Source: a virus
Strand: one strand, 5' to 3'
Virus record (IMG/VR): IMGVR_UViG_3300015265_000015
Coordinates: 1 to 27,849 of that record
Length of the DNA: 27,849 bases
Numbering within the stretch: the first letter of the stretch is position 1; each line of letters opens with the position of its first letter. The notes beneath the pieces are model-generated. The model worked only from the letters and a program-made list of their open reading frames with translations. It was not told the DNA's origin and ran no database searches. A program made the position numbers and the translations under genes. This document shows, one piece after another, positions 1-8,468 of the stretch.

Positions 1-215
1 GCCTTGGCCGCGTCATTGACCCGGGCACGGTTACCGACCTTCAGATAGGCCCCCACCTCCAGCAGCTTCACCACCGGATCACTCTCCAGCGGCGCGCTCC
101 AGTTATCGCCCATGTAGCCGCGAAACGTGCCCAGGGCTTCGTCATAGGTGACTTCGAAGTCCAACGGCTCCAGCACGTCCGGCGCCGGCAGCGCCGACAG
201 ATCCACGATGCTCAT
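1..215 (-). CDS. J: Baseplate assembly protein J, N-terminal part (cut by window edge)
   Basis: The minus-strand reading frame starts at ATG 215 and runs off the left edge, giving about 71 residues beginning MSIVDLSALPAPDVLEPLDF. The acidic 'LEPLDFEVTYDEAL' stretch followed by 'PLESDPVVKLLEVGAYLK' is typical of the P2 gpJ family, which forms the baseplate wedge of contractile tails. The start overlaps the stop of the upstream W/gp25 gene by an ATGA, so the two are translationally coupled. The V-W-J order is that of P2 and R-type pyocins. The C-terminus and the rest of the tail genes are outside the window. Identity is firm for so short a piece because order and sequence agree. Confidence 0.85.
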   Translation of the reverse strand, partial: MSIVDLSALPAPDVLEPLDFEVTYDEALGTFRGYMGDNWSAPLESDPVVKLLEVGAYLKVGNRARVNDAAK

Positions 216-538
216 ACGCTCACCTCAAACAGAAAACGGTCGCCGAGGTATTCGCCGGCAATGCTCAGATTGATTTGCCCGCCCAGCACCGAGATAGCGC
301 GAACGCGCTCCAGCTTGACGCGCGATTCCCAACGGCTGATCGCCCGGACCGCCTCCGCTTGCACCGAGCTTTTCCAGCCCTCGTTAACCGGCATGTCAAC
401 GTACAAGGGGACATTGCTGCCGTACTCCGGCCGCTGCCGGCGACTGCCCACCCGTGTGCCCAAGATGTCGGCAATGCACTGGCGCAGATGCTCGATGCCG
501 GAGATGGGTTGGCCGGTGTGGCGGTCCATTCCGATCAT
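212..538 (-). CDS. W: Baseplate wedge protein W (gp25/GPW family)
   Basis: A 108-residue protein starting MIGMDRHTGQPISGIEHLRQ. The N-terminal 'G.D..TG..ISG..HL.Q.I.DIL.T..GSR..RPEYGS' pattern is the signature of the gp25/P2 gpW baseplate family. Members sit at the baseplate hub-wedge interface and bridge it to the tail sheath. Length is normal. A GGAG ribosome site lies 8 bases before ATG 538. It follows a small unknown gene and overlaps gene J by four bases (ATGA), fitting a coupled baseplate operon. No unusual residues are seen. Confidence 0.92.
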   Translation of the reverse strand: MIGMDRHTGQPISGIEHLRQCIADILGTRVGSRRQRPEYGSNVPLYVDMPVNEGWKSSVQAEAVRAISRWESRVKLERVRAISVLGGQINLSIAGEYLGDRFLFEVSV

Positions 539-543
539 CTAAC

Positions 544-759
544 TCACTCCAGCGGTTCGAATTCTTCGTGGGCTTTCAGGTAGCTGACCGCCTGCTCATC
601 GGACGCGGAGACCTCGACGCAAGCCTTGGCGACCGGCAGCGTGCGGCCCGTCCCGGGAATGATCAGGGTGCGCGACGTGAACACGGTGTCGCGAAACTTC
701 AACAGCAGATCCGCCGCCGGCGACTGATCGACGGCAGGCTTTTCGGTGGTCTTGGCCAT
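544..759 (-). CDS. Small conserved-type phage protein between V and W
   Basis: Seventy-one residues if started at ATG 759 (MAKTTEKPAVDQSPAADLLL), where GGAG lies five bases upstream. An in-frame ATG at 774 falls on the T-tract of the preceding terminator and is unlikely. The protein is acidic at its C-terminus (EEFEPLE) and has no recognised domain, membrane segment or cysteine. Its place between spike protein V and wedge protein W suggests a tail or baseplate accessory role, but that is inference only. It ends five bases before the W start. Confidence 0.7.
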   Translation of the reverse strand: MAKTTEKPAVDQSPAADLLLKFRDTVFTSRTLIIPGTGRTLPVAKACVEVSASDEQAVSYLKAHEEFEPLE

Positions 760-774
760 GTTTTCTCCAGGCAT

Positions 775-798
775 AAAAAAGCCCGCATGGGGCGGGCT
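775..798 (-). terminator. Rho-independent terminator after gene V
   Basis: On the minus strand an AGCCCGCC/GCGGGCT hairpin with a four-base loop is followed by six T. It lies between gene V (stop at 814) and the start at 759. Transcription of W and J must read through it, so it is probably partial or antiterminated. The T-tract runs directly into the next gene's ribosome site. Confidence 0.8.
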
Positions 799-813
799 GG
801 GAAGGGTTACTAA

Positions 814-1419
814 TTAGTGCGAGTGATGGTTGTCGCTTGCTCCGGCGGCCATGATCGTGGTCGCACCGGTGACGGCCTGCGTAACGTGTAACGGACCGTC
901 GATGGTCACCGCGCCGACCAGCTTGATGGCCGCTGATTTGACCGTGGCCGAACTCGGCGTCAGCGCCACCTCAGTGCCGCCAACCTTGGCCGTCACGGCG
1001 TTATCCGTAACGACCACCTCCGTACTGCCGACCTTGATCGTCACCGTACCGCTGGGCAGGGTGATCGTGTAGCTCTTGGCCTCCCAGTCATAGACCAGCG
1101 AACCGCCGTCATCGAAACGCCACACCTCCACATGGTCGCGGTTATCCGGCGGAGCGCCAGCATTTCCGTACAGCCCCGGGATAAAGGTGCCCATGCCGGC
1201 CTGACCGCTGGGGTTGAACAGCACCCCCTGCTCGCCCAGGCTCGGCGCCCGCCAATGCCGCGCCTTACCGGCGGCGAGGCTGTGCCAGCGCACCCAGGCG
1301 CTCGTCCACTCGCCATTCGACACCCGCACCGCCGGCCCCACCAGATCCACCCCGACCACCGCGCAGGGCATCAACATGGCCGCGATCATGCGGTCATGTT
1401 CGGCCTCGACGTAACTCAC
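814..1419 (-). CDS. V: Baseplate spike protein V
   Basis: A 201-residue P2 gpV-type spike protein, the needle at the centre of the baseplate that pierces the outer membrane. The N-terminal OB-fold-like part (about 15-110, 'GVDLVGPAVRVSNGEWTS...FNPSGQAGMGTFIPGLYG') precedes a repetitive beta-helical stalk rich in T, V and K (about 120-190). The last residues, NHHSH, contain the HxH motif that binds iron at the spike tip in gpV. The start is GTG 1419, with GGAGG four bases upstream and a GTGA overlap with the preceding stop. It ends just before a terminator. Confidence 0.9.
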   Translation of the reverse strand: MSYVEAEHDRMIAAMLMPCAVVGVDLVGPAVRVSNGEWTSAWVRWHSLAAGKARHWRAPSLGEQGVLFNPSGQAGMGTFIPGLYGNAGAPPDNRDHVEVWRFDDGGSLVYDWEAKSYTITLPSGTVTIKVGSTEVVVTDNAVTAKVGGTEVALTPSSATVKSAAIKLVGAVTIDGPLHVTQAVTGATTIMAAGASDNHHSH

Positions 1420-1919
1420 AGATCCTCCGGCTTAACCGGGTCATCACCCGGCTCAACGCTGATCACCAATGAACCCGGCGGCTCGTCCGGCCACGGCCAT
1501 TCCAGCTCACCGACCTCAAAGGCCTGCGTCCACTGGATCGACCACATGACGAACTGCTCAAGATCCTGTGTCGGGGCTTCCGGCTGGGCGTGCACGTTCT
1601 CCGGCACGCCGGTGACAAACTCCACGCCCCAGGTCTGGTTATGCAGCACCACTGCCACCTGAGCGGCCAGAATAGCCGCCTGTAGCGACGCCTTGTCGCG
1701 CGTCGCCTCGATCAGAATGCAGGACTGAAAACGGCCGATCAGCGCCGTCCTGCCCTCCCCGCGATCGATGCCCGGTGACAAGTCGGTCAGGCCGTACAGC
1801 AGCGCCGGGATTTTGATATCAGCGTCCAGCTCAGGGAATTCCTCGACGTGCAGCAAGGCCGGCATCCGCTCGCGCAGCGTGCGGGTGATGGCCTCATGTA
1901 ATGTCGTCAGTTCGCTCAT
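1416..1919 (-). CDS. Phage tail/neck completion-type protein, unassigned
   Basis: A 167-residue protein (MSELTTLHEAITRTLRERMP). The pattern 'PELDADIKIPALLYGLTDLSPGIDRGEGRTALIGRFQSCILIEATRDKASL' resembles a group of Gp37-like or tail-terminator-like phage proteins that close the neck or tail end. Between residues 100 and 140 there are several W (WGVEF, MWSIQW). It overlaps the upstream gene by 26 bases and the downstream gene V by a GTGA. The position between the head-tail joining protein and the spike supports a tail-completion role. I cannot name the family with certainty. Confidence 0.6.
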   Translation of the reverse strand: MSELTTLHEAITRTLRERMPALLHVEEFPELDADIKIPALLYGLTDLSPGIDRGEGRTALIGRFQSCILIEATRDKASLQAAILAAQVAVVLHNQTWGVEFVTGVPENVHAQPEAPTQDLEQFVMWSIQWTQAFEVGELEWPWPDEPPGSLVISVEPGDDPVKPEDL

Positions 1920-2277
1920 TGTTCACACTCAGCACCACGTCAACCATGCCCGCACCGTCAGGCTTGAAGCGGACGACCTTGTATTGGCCGCCGCCGTCTT
2001 CTGTCGGCAACAGCACAGTTAGAACGTCGTCCTTCTTAACGCCGATCATGTCGACCACCCGGGCGGTAAAGGTCGGCTCTAACACTGCGTCGGCATTGAT
2101 AGTCGCGCCCAGCTTCACCGACCCCCCTCGGGCGCCGCCGATTTCGGCACCGACAAAGGGGGACGCGAAGGCCCCAAACACCGGGCGCCCGTCCGCCAGC
2201 GTGACCTCATCACCCAAGCGACTGACCAACACGGCGTCCATGCGGCCAGCCACCGCGCGAAAGCGCCCGGCATCCAT
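1894..2277 (-). CDS. Head-tail joining protein (FII-like, tentative)
   Basis: A 127-residue protein of mainly predicted beta structure, with 'MDAVLVSRLGDEVTL' and 'YKVVRFKPDGAGMVDVVLS'. Size, composition and place right after the decoration protein fit the small gpFII/Gifsy-2-like head-tail connectors that bind the neck below the portal. The start ATG overlaps the stop of the decoration gene (TAATG), so it is coupled. No catalytic motif is seen. The assignment rests on gene order plus general resemblance, not on a diagnostic motif. Confidence 0.6.
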   Translation of the reverse strand: MDAGRFRAVAGRMDAVLVSRLGDEVTLADGRPVFGAFASPFVGAEIGGARGGSVKLGATINADAVLEPTFTARVVDMIGVKKDDVLTVLLPTEDGGGQYKVVRFKPDGAGMVDVVLSVNNERTDDIT

Positions 2278-2591
2278 TACTGAACCAACAACGCGGACGC
2301 GAAACCACCGACCGCATCACTGGTCAACTTGCCAAACGGCACCGCGTCGGGCGTCGCCGGCGCTACCAGCACACCGGCCAACAGGCTGACTTTCTGGCCT
2401 TGCTTCAGCGCACCCTCGACCGCCACGCGCCACTCGCCACCTGTAACCCCCGTCAGCGGGGTGCCCTTGGGGCCGCCGGACAGCGGCACCACCACCAAAT
2501 CATTAAGGGCCAGCGGCTGACCCGCTACGGCGCCCCCGGTCGGCGCTACAAAACTGATGGTTTTACCTTCACCTACGTGATTCGTGGCCAT
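2277..2591 (-). CDS. Capsid decoration/stabilisation protein (DUF2190 family)
   Basis: A 104-residue protein with the typical DUF2190 layout: 'NHVGEGKTISFVAPTGGAVAGQPLALNDLVVVPLSGGPKGT...TGGEWRV...QGQKVSL'. Such proteins coat or stabilise the expanded capsid. The ATG at 2591 is preferred over an upstream TTG at 2597. AGGAG at 2601-2605 is nine bases from the ATG but only three from the TTG. The gene follows the capsid fusion gene and a hairpin terminator, as decoration proteins commonly do, and may be made in large amounts. Confidence 0.8.
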   Translation of the reverse strand: MATNHVGEGKTISFVAPTGGAVAGQPLALNDLVVVPLSGGPKGTPLTGVTGGEWRVAVEGALKQGQKVSLLAGVLVAPATPDAVPFGKLTSDAVGGFASALLVQ

Positions 2592-2610
2592 GGCCAATTT
2601 CTCCTGTGCA

Positions 2611-2640
2611 AAAACAACAAGCCCCGCACTTGGCGGGGCT
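2611..2640 (-). terminator. Terminator after the capsid gene
   Basis: On the minus strand AGCCCCGC and GCGGGGCT form an 8-bp stem (2620-2627/2633-2640) with a five-base loop, followed by a T-rich run. It lies between the capsid fusion stop (2659) and the decoration protein start, where it could trim transcript levels. Confidence 0.75.
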
Positions 2641-2658
2641 CTGAGGGCGAACGGCGGA

Positions 2659-4707
2659 TTAAGCGCCGGTGGATTTGTTCAGGCCGCGACGATCGAGCGG
2701 CGCCACACCGGCATCGATCCGCACCTTGCTGACCACACCGTCGACGCTGAAGCCTTGGGTTTGCTCGATGTACGGTTGTTCGACGCCGTCCAGATAGGCG
2801 ACTTCGATGGTGTCGGTGCCCTGTTTGGCCGCCAGATACCAGGCCGTCGACGACGCATCATCCAGCCGCGGCTCGGCGATCACTTCGGCAAAGTTTCGAA
2901 TCGGGTTGTCGATGCCGGCATTGCTGGTCGCACCCGGCACCGAGGCCGAACGAATCAATTGATTGGCCTTGTCTTCCAGGCAGACCGGCACCAACACAAA
3001 CGCCGGGCGAATGTTCAAGGTGCGGCCCTTGACGCCTTCAGCGGCCGGCGCCTTTTGCAGCGCCATCGCGGTCTTGGCCGCGCTGAGCGCTTCGATCGAC
3101 ATCGCCGAGCCGGCACCGCTGAACAGGTTTTTCAGGCTCGCGTCAAACAACGCCTTGGTGTCGCTCAGCTTCGGCGCGGTGGTCAGCACGTCATAGACCA
3201 GATCGCCGATGGTGGCACGCGCGGCCAGCCCCATGTTGTAAGGCACGGTGCTGAGCTGATCGAGGTCGTCGTTAATGATCGCCTGACGGGTGATGCCGAA
3301 CAGCTCGCCGTAGCTGGCCAAGCGGATGGCTTCGCCACGGTCGCCGGTGGTGATGTACTTGTATTCAGCACCGGGGCGCACTTCGCGCAGGCTGCCGAAG
3401 GCACCCATGCCCACCCGCTTGACCGTTTTAAAGTCGCTGAGGCGGCCTTTCTTGGTCCATTTGTCGAAGGTTTCCGGCGCTTCGTCCCAGCCCTGCAACA
3501 CCGACTTGCCGGCGATATCCAGCAGGATGTTGCCGAAGTCGCTGGAGTCGTGAGTGAACGACAGGCCGACCATCTGCATGGGCGCCAGGGTCGCCACCAA
3601 AATGCCGCGATCTTGCAGCGAGGCACGGGCCAGCTCGCGCAGGCTCATATGGTTATAGGCGTTGTCCTTTTGCGCCTCGGACTGACCGACCCGGCTGGCC
3701 AGCGACGCACGTACCGAGTCGCCCACCAGATTGCCGTTGGAGATATGGCCGTGGATGATTTGCGAACCGGTCGGGGTGGTGCTGGTGCCCAGGGCTGCCA
3801 GCAACTTCGCGTTGGCCGTCTCAACCGTGCAGTTCACGTCGTTGAGGCAGGTGTCTTTCAAGGCCGCGTGAGCCGCCGCAAAGGGCGCACTGAATGCGGC
3901 ACTGATGGCCGCGCGACGGGTGGTGTCATCGGCCAGGGCCTGGGCGCGAATCTGATCAGGCGTCAGGTTCACCGGGGCAAGTGCATTGACCGGCGGGACC
4001 ACTACAGGCGGCAGAGTGACCGAGCCGCGCGGGGTCAACAGTTGTTTAAAAGCTTCTGGCATGTTGGTGAACTCCTGCATGCGTTGCGATTTGATGTGCC
4101 CGAAGGCCTTTAATGGCTCAAGGATTTTGTCTGCGAAACCGGCCTCTACCGCCTCGCTGCCGAACATCCACGTTTCTGCATCAAGCAAGGCGTGGATTTC
4201 CTCGGCGGTCTTGCCGGTCTTGGCGACATACGCCTGGACCAGCGAGCCCTCGACCTGATCGAGTAACTCGGCGTAACGCCGCATGTCCTCGGCATCACCG
4301 CCCTGAATCCCCCAGGGCTTGTGGATCATGATCGCGGCGTTTTCCGGAATGTTGACCGTGTTGGCCGCCATCAGGATCACGCTGCCCATGGACGCCGCCA
4401 GCGCCCCCACCGTCCCGTCAATGTTGGCCGGGTGATGTTTGAGCATGTTGTAAATGGCGATCCCCTCGAACACTTCACCGCCCGGGGAATTTACGTACAT
4501 GTTGATTTGTGACACGTCACCGAGGGCCTTGAGGTCTTTGGCGAATTGCTTGGCCGTGATGCCCCAGGCGCCGATTTCCCCCTCAATGCGCAGCTCGCCG
4601 ATGTTGGCCGACAGCGCGCGCATCGAGTACCAGCTTTCGCCGGCCTCAGTCGCCGCTGTGATCGAGGCCCTTGGCCGCATCAGCGGCATCTTTTGCAGTT
4701 TGTTCAT
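2659..4707 (-). CDS. ClpP-like prohead protease fused to major capsid protein
   Basis: A 682-residue fusion. Residues about 30-195 are a ClpP-fold protease: 'NSPGG' (oxyanion strand), 'GALAASMGS' with the nucleophile Ser106, 'AIMIHKPWG' with His129, and an acidic residue in 'LLDAETW'. Residues about 210-330 are an Ala/Pro-rich linker that could serve as scaffold. The rest resembles a Mu gpT-type major capsid protein. The protease would cut out the scaffold and free itself during prohead maturation. ATG 4707 (MNKLQKMPLM) is chosen because the frame further upstream runs inside the portal gene. It overlaps the portal gene by 62 bases and the ribosome site is weak. Such fusions are known in temperate phages of proteobacteria. 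Confidence 0.88.
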   Translation of the reverse strand: MNKLQKMPLMRPRASITAATEAGESWYSMRALSANIGELRIEGEIGAWGITAKQFAKDLKALGDVSQINMYVNSPGGEVFEGIAIYNMLKHHPANIDGTVGALAASMGSVILMAANTVNIPENAAIMIHKPWGIQGGDAEDMRRYAELLDQVEGSLVQAYVAKTGKTAEEIHALLDAETWMFGSEAVEAGFADKILEPLKAFGHIKSQRMQEFTNMPEAFKQLLTPRGSVTLPPVVVPPVNALAPVNLTPDQIRAQALADDTTRRAAISAAFSAPFAAAHAALKDTCLNDVNCTVETANAKLLAALGTSTTPTGSQIIHGHISNGNLVGDSVRASLASRVGQSEAQKDNAYNHMSLRELARASLQDRGILVATLAPMQMVGLSFTHDSSDFGNILLDIAGKSVLQGWDEAPETFDKWTKKGRLSDFKTVKRVGMGAFGSLREVRPGAEYKYITTGDRGEAIRLASYGELFGITRQAIINDDLDQLSTVPYNMGLAARATIGDLVYDVLTTAPKLSDTKALFDASLKNLFSGAGSAMSIEALSAAKTAMALQKAPAAEGVKGRTLNIRPAFVLVPVCLEDKANQLIRSASVPGATSNAGIDNPIRNFAEVIAEPRLDDASSTAWYLAAKQGTDTIEVAYLDGVEQPYIEQTQGFSVDGVVSKVRIDAGVAPLDRRGLNKSTGA

Positions 4708-6175
4708 TGGTCTGATTTTTCCCATAGAACTGGTGATAGGCGTCGGAGCTGAACACCAGCCCTTTTGCCCGGTTGGTTTTAATCTCCGCTTCACGCGAGC
4801 GTTTGAGTTCTTGCGGGTTGCGCTGACGCGCCCGGGCCACTTCGGCCTCATCCGCAAAGCCCGCCTTGGTCAAGATTTCCCAGGCATTCGCCTCATGCAC
4901 CGGGTTGATCCACGGCATCACCGGCCCTTGATAAATCGCGCCGTACACGGTGCGCGGGTCGACGCTGGGCGGAACCTTGATCACGCCGCTGATGATCGCC
5001 ATGCGCAGCCAGTCGCGATAAACGCGCCGGCACCAGTAGTCGATAAAGTCGTGTTGCAACTGGTCGTAACCCAACTGGGCCTCGACCAACTCCTGACGCT
5101 GTGACGAATAACTGCCGTCATAGCTGCGCGACAGGCTGGAGTAGCCGACCCGCGTGCCCGACGCGACCGCCTTTAACTGGCCGTTACGGAAGCCCTCAAG
5201 GAAGGGGTTAGGCCGATCGCTTTTGATCATGCCGACCTCTTCACCCGGTAACAGGGTGTCGATCACCATCCCCGGCGCCATCTGGAACGTGCGCTGTGAC
5301 GCGTCTTTCGGCGCCACGTAGTCGTCCGGCGCGCCCTTCTTGATGTACATGGCCAGCGCCGCACTGATCCGCGCCGCGACCCGCTCGCTTTCTTCGTAAT
5401 CCTTGATGTCCGCCAGCCGGGTGATCACCGCGTGCAGCAGGGGCTGGCCACGGTTCTGACCAATGCGCTTGCGATACGCGACGTGAATCATCTGCTCGAC
5501 CGGCACGCGCTTGGTGTCCAGCGAAAGGCTAAAGCCCAGCGAATCGCCGGGGTGGCGTTTCAACAGGTGAAAGGCCCGCACGCGGCGCCACGCGTTGCGC
5601 TCGACGCCCTGGACAATGCCCAGCGCTTCGTCGTTTTTCTCCCAGGGCAGATAGTCCGGCTCCAGCAGCTCCAGCGAATACGGCACCGGGTGCAGGTGCT
5701 GATAACCGGGAACATTGCCCATCACCTCCTGGGCCAGCGCCTCGCCATCGCGCAACCAGGTGCGGCACACCAAACGTTCCATTTGCGGCCGGGACAGCTC
5801 CCCGGAGGTTTCCGGGGCCAGCGACCACTCCGACCAATGCCCCTTAATCTCGGCGGCAAAATCCAGATGCACCGCGCCGGTGTAATCCAGCGGAATCGGC
5901 TCGACGGAAATACCCGGGCCGCCCACCACCCGTTCTTCCAGCCGGTCAAACAGACCGGTGACAATGTCGTGGTTTTGATCCAGGGCCCGGCACTGATCGC
6001 GCATGGACTTGGCGGCATGCTGTAGCGACCTGTTCGCGCTGCGTGTTTCGCGCTTGGCCTTGTGCGTGCGACTGGGCTCCGCCGCCTCAAACGCCTGAAT
6101 CACATGCCGGGCTTTCAGGCGCTCCATCACCATGTGCGGGAAAAACGGCGCCAGCGCCTTATCGAGAACGTTCAC
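4646..6175 (-). CDS. Portal protein (lambda gpB family)
   Basis: About 509 residues forming the dodecameric DNA channel at the capsid vertex. Family features include 'RSANRSLQHAAKSMRDQCRA', 'NHDIVTGLFDRLEERVVG', 'VPVEQMIHVAYRKRIGQNRG' and 'SGTRVGYSSLSRSYDGSYSS', all characteristic of lambda-type portals. I choose GTG 6175 because it overlaps the stop of the joining-protein gene (GTGA). The open frame continues upstream to 6247, but only through that gene. The C-terminus ends within the start of the capsid fusion gene. Confidence 0.9.
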   Translation of the reverse strand: MNVLDKALAPFFPHMVMERLKARHVIQAFEAAEPSRTHKAKRETRSANRSLQHAAKSMRDQCRALDQNHDIVTGLFDRLEERVVGGPGISVEPIPLDYTGAVHLDFAAEIKGHWSEWSLAPETSGELSRPQMERLVCRTWLRDGEALAQEVMGNVPGYQHLHPVPYSLELLEPDYLPWEKNDEALGIVQGVERNAWRRVRAFHLLKRHPGDSLGFSLSLDTKRVPVEQMIHVAYRKRIGQNRGQPLLHAVITRLADIKDYEESERVAARISAALAMYIKKGAPDDYVAPKDASQRTFQMAPGMVIDTLLPGEEVGMIKSDRPNPFLEGFRNGQLKAVASGTRVGYSSLSRSYDGSYSSQRQELVEAQLGYDQLQHDFIDYWCRRVYRDWLRMAIISGVIKVPPSVDPRTVYGAIYQGPVMPWINPVHEANAWEILTKAGFADEAEVARARQRNPQELKRSREAEIKTNRAKGLVFSSDAYHQFYGKNQTNEQTAKDAADAAKGLDHSGD

Positions 6176-6390
6176 GGAAACACCGCCAAGGCATGACCCG
6201 GGCGCCCCAGCGCCGCCGATTCCTGAGCCGCCACTCGGCGCTCCCAAAACAGTCGGCCCTTCTGAATATCGGCGAGGTCCGACATGACCATTTTTCGGCC
6301 CATGAACATCGTTTCTTTGCCATCGAGAACGGCGATTTCGGCCGCCATGTAACGCTCGACCATGTCTTGAGCGGTGATTGCTACAGCCAT
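6172..6390 (-). CDS. Head-tail joining protein, lambda gpW family
   Basis: Seventy-two residues from ATG 6390 (MAVAITAQDMVERYMAAEIA). The pattern 'Y..AE.AVL.GK....GR.......L..I...R..WE.R' is that of lambda gpW, a small protein that docks on the portal to receive the tail. The length is close to lambda gpW. It overlaps the terminase gene by ten bases and ends in a GTGA overlap with the portal gene, so the three are tightly coupled. The order terminase-W-portal is exactly that of lambda. Confidence 0.88.
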   Translation of the reverse strand: MAVAITAQDMVERYMAAEIAVLDGKETMFMGRKMVMSDLADIQKGRLFWERRVAAQESAALGRPGHALAVFP

Positions 6391-8468
6391 GCGCCTTGTC
6401 CTGTATTGACCCAAGCGCCGCCCTCGTCCGACGACGATGGGGGCGGTGGTGGTGGGGGTGGTAGTTCGGGCGTTACGGGTAACGCGTCCGGCTCATCCGG
6501 TGATTCCTCAAGCGCTGGCCGAGATTCGACGGCCGGCACATGCCACACGCCGCTTGGCAATTGCTTGGCGAGCAAGTCCAGATCCAGGCCAAAACGCGCC
6601 TGACTGATCCGCAACGCGGCCAAGGCATACACCAAACAGTCGAGCGCCTCGTTTCGGCGGCCGCCAGCGTCCCAGCGCTGGACCCGCCGATGTTTGACGA
6701 TCACCCACTTGCGCCGCTCGGCGGTTAGCTGCCGCAACTCATCCTCGCCACACAAGTCGTCATTGGCGGGCAAGTGAATGCAGCCCGGAACACGCACGCC
6801 AGAGGCGTCAGGCTGAATCGTCAGGCGGTTGTAAATCAGTTCCTTGGCGTTGTCCGTGCCGACCTCAACGAGGTAAATGCGGCCACCCTTGACCTTGGTT
6901 TTCTTGCGTGGCCAAGTGGCAATGGGCTTGCCGTAGGTCGAGGCGCCAAACACGGGAACAATCCAGTTCACCCCATGCTTGATGCTTTCTTCCCGCACTT
7001 CGTCCGAGTAGTGCCCGCCTTGGTCCCAGCAAGCCCGCTCCAGCGTCATGACCGTGCCGTCAGCACGGATGAAACGCTTTTTCAGCTCAAGGCCGACTTT
7101 CTTGCGCAGCTCGACGCTGGCCGGATCGCCCTGCAGGACAAACTTGTGGATTAACCACGCTTCCTCACCCGCACCGAAGCCCCAAAAACGGCCCTCGTAA
7201 CGATCGTCTTGGGTATCGACACCGCCGAAAATCGCCACCACCCAGGGCGGCACCTCGGGGTAGACCTCACGCCGGAGCTGGAGCTGTTGCCACTCCAATT
7301 GCTCGCCCTGGTCTTCTTCCCAGGCCTCGCCCAACGTGGTGTTGATAAACGTCTTGAGCTTGCCCCGATCTTTCTTGACCTTGACCCACTCGCTGACGAC
7401 TTCCGCCCAGGTCACAAACTCTGAATACACGGTCCAGATATGGAACGTCACCGAGCGCGGCGCCTGCATGGGCTTGTCGGCACTGGTGAACCACTCCATG
7501 CCGTCGCGCGTCCAGATCCCGGAACGTTCGCAGATGTAGCGGCCGCTCACCGAGGCGGCAATCATTTCGTGATATTCGAACGTGCAGCCGTGGCCGGACT
7601 CGCACGCATACCACGCTTTGTCGACCTGTTTTAGATCGTTCAACAGCCACTTGATACCAAACGGCGTATCGGGATCGCCCCACTTCAAGTGCTGCTCCGT
7701 GTCACAGTGCGGGCACTTGATATTGAAGCGCAGCAGGTGCGGGGAATCGTCCGCCGCCCGGGTAATCTGGCAGCCTTCGCCGCTCGTTTCTTCCCCTTCA
7801 GCCGCCGGAATAATGGTGGTTGGGGTCGAGCCGCGAATGGACTTTTTGAACGTCGCCCCTTCCAGGCGCTTGTCGCCCAAGATGGTCGGGGCACCCTCGC
7901 CCTCGATGTCCGCGTCAAACTTCGACAGCTCGTCGTAGATCACTTCGTCCGGGCTTTTCTCGCGGTAGTTCTTCGCCGCTGTACCGCCCAAACACCACAG
8001 CATCTTGGCGTTATCGAAACGCTTTTCATCGAGCGTGTTATCTCGATGTTTCATGCCCAGCCAAGGCGCCAACGCCTTCACCACCGGCACGTCGCGGATC
8101 ATCGTTTCGATGTGCCGTTTCATCATGCCGTCCGCGTCCCCGTCAGTCGGGCACCACGTCAGGACGTTGCGTTTCTTGTGCTGGATCTTGTAGCCCATGT
8201 TGGCTACCAGCATTTTCGTATAGCCGACCCGCGCCGATTTCAGCACGTTGACTTCACGGATCAGGTCGTTGCCCATCGCGTTCAGGATCGCGACTTGAAA
8301 CGGGGCGGTGGTCCATTTGCCTTCTTGGTAGGAGGATTCGGACGACAGATAAAAGTGTTTGTCGGCCCACTCCGTCGCGGTCAGCGGCGGTTCTTTGTAA
8401 AGCCCCTCAAGCCCTTTACGGACACTTTCAATCAGCGCCCTCATCCAGGGAATCGACGAACTCATCAA
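6381..8468 (-). CDS. Terminase large subunit (lambda GpA family)
   Basis: A 695-residue ATP-driven DNA packaging motor with cos-cleaving nuclease. The Walker A variant 'KSARVGYTK' (77-85) is almost identical to that of lambda gpA, 'VIYDELSKF' (Walker B, Asp179/Glu180) follows, and 'GGVDTQDDRYEG' marks the nuclease domain. Two Cys pairs (CPHC, CESGHGC, about 250-290) may bind a metal. The C-terminus carries an eight-proline run before 'GGAWVNTGQGAWL', the part that in lambda docks on the portal. Two adjacent ATG codons (8468, 8465) are both possible starts. The gene overlaps the small subunit gene by about 40 bases. Confidence 0.95.
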   Translation of the reverse strand: MMSSSIPWMRALIESVRKGLEGLYKEPPLTATEWADKHFYLSSESSYQEGKWTTAPFQVAILNAMGNDLIREVNVLKSARVGYTKMLVANMGYKIQHKKRNVLTWCPTDGDADGMMKRHIETMIRDVPVVKALAPWLGMKHRDNTLDEKRFDNAKMLWCLGGTAAKNYREKSPDEVIYDELSKFDADIEGEGAPTILGDKRLEGATFKKSIRGSTPTTIIPAAEGEETSGEGCQITRAADDSPHLLRFNIKCPHCDTEQHLKWGDPDTPFGIKWLLNDLKQVDKAWYACESGHGCTFEYHEMIAASVSGRYICERSGIWTRDGMEWFTSADKPMQAPRSVTFHIWTVYSEFVTWAEVVSEWVKVKKDRGKLKTFINTTLGEAWEEDQGEQLEWQQLQLRREVYPEVPPWVVAIFGGVDTQDDRYEGRFWGFGAGEEAWLIHKFVLQGDPASVELRKKVGLELKKRFIRADGTVMTLERACWDQGGHYSDEVREESIKHGVNWIVPVFGASTYGKPIATWPRKKTKVKGGRIYLVEVGTDNAKELIYNRLTIQPDASGVRVPGCIHLPANDDLCGEDELRQLTAERRKWVIVKHRRVQRWDAGGRRNEALDCLVYALAALRISQARFGLDLDLLAKQLPSGVWHVPAVESRPALEESPDEPDALPVTPELPPPPPPPPSSSDEGGAWVNTGQGAWL

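Noticed and set aside
2584-4113. Plus-strand open frame of 509 codons opposite the capsid gene
   Set aside because: It is antisense to a clear ClpP-MCP coding sequence. Its product is rich in Arg, Gln, Gly and His with no domain, typical of a GC-rich shadow frame.
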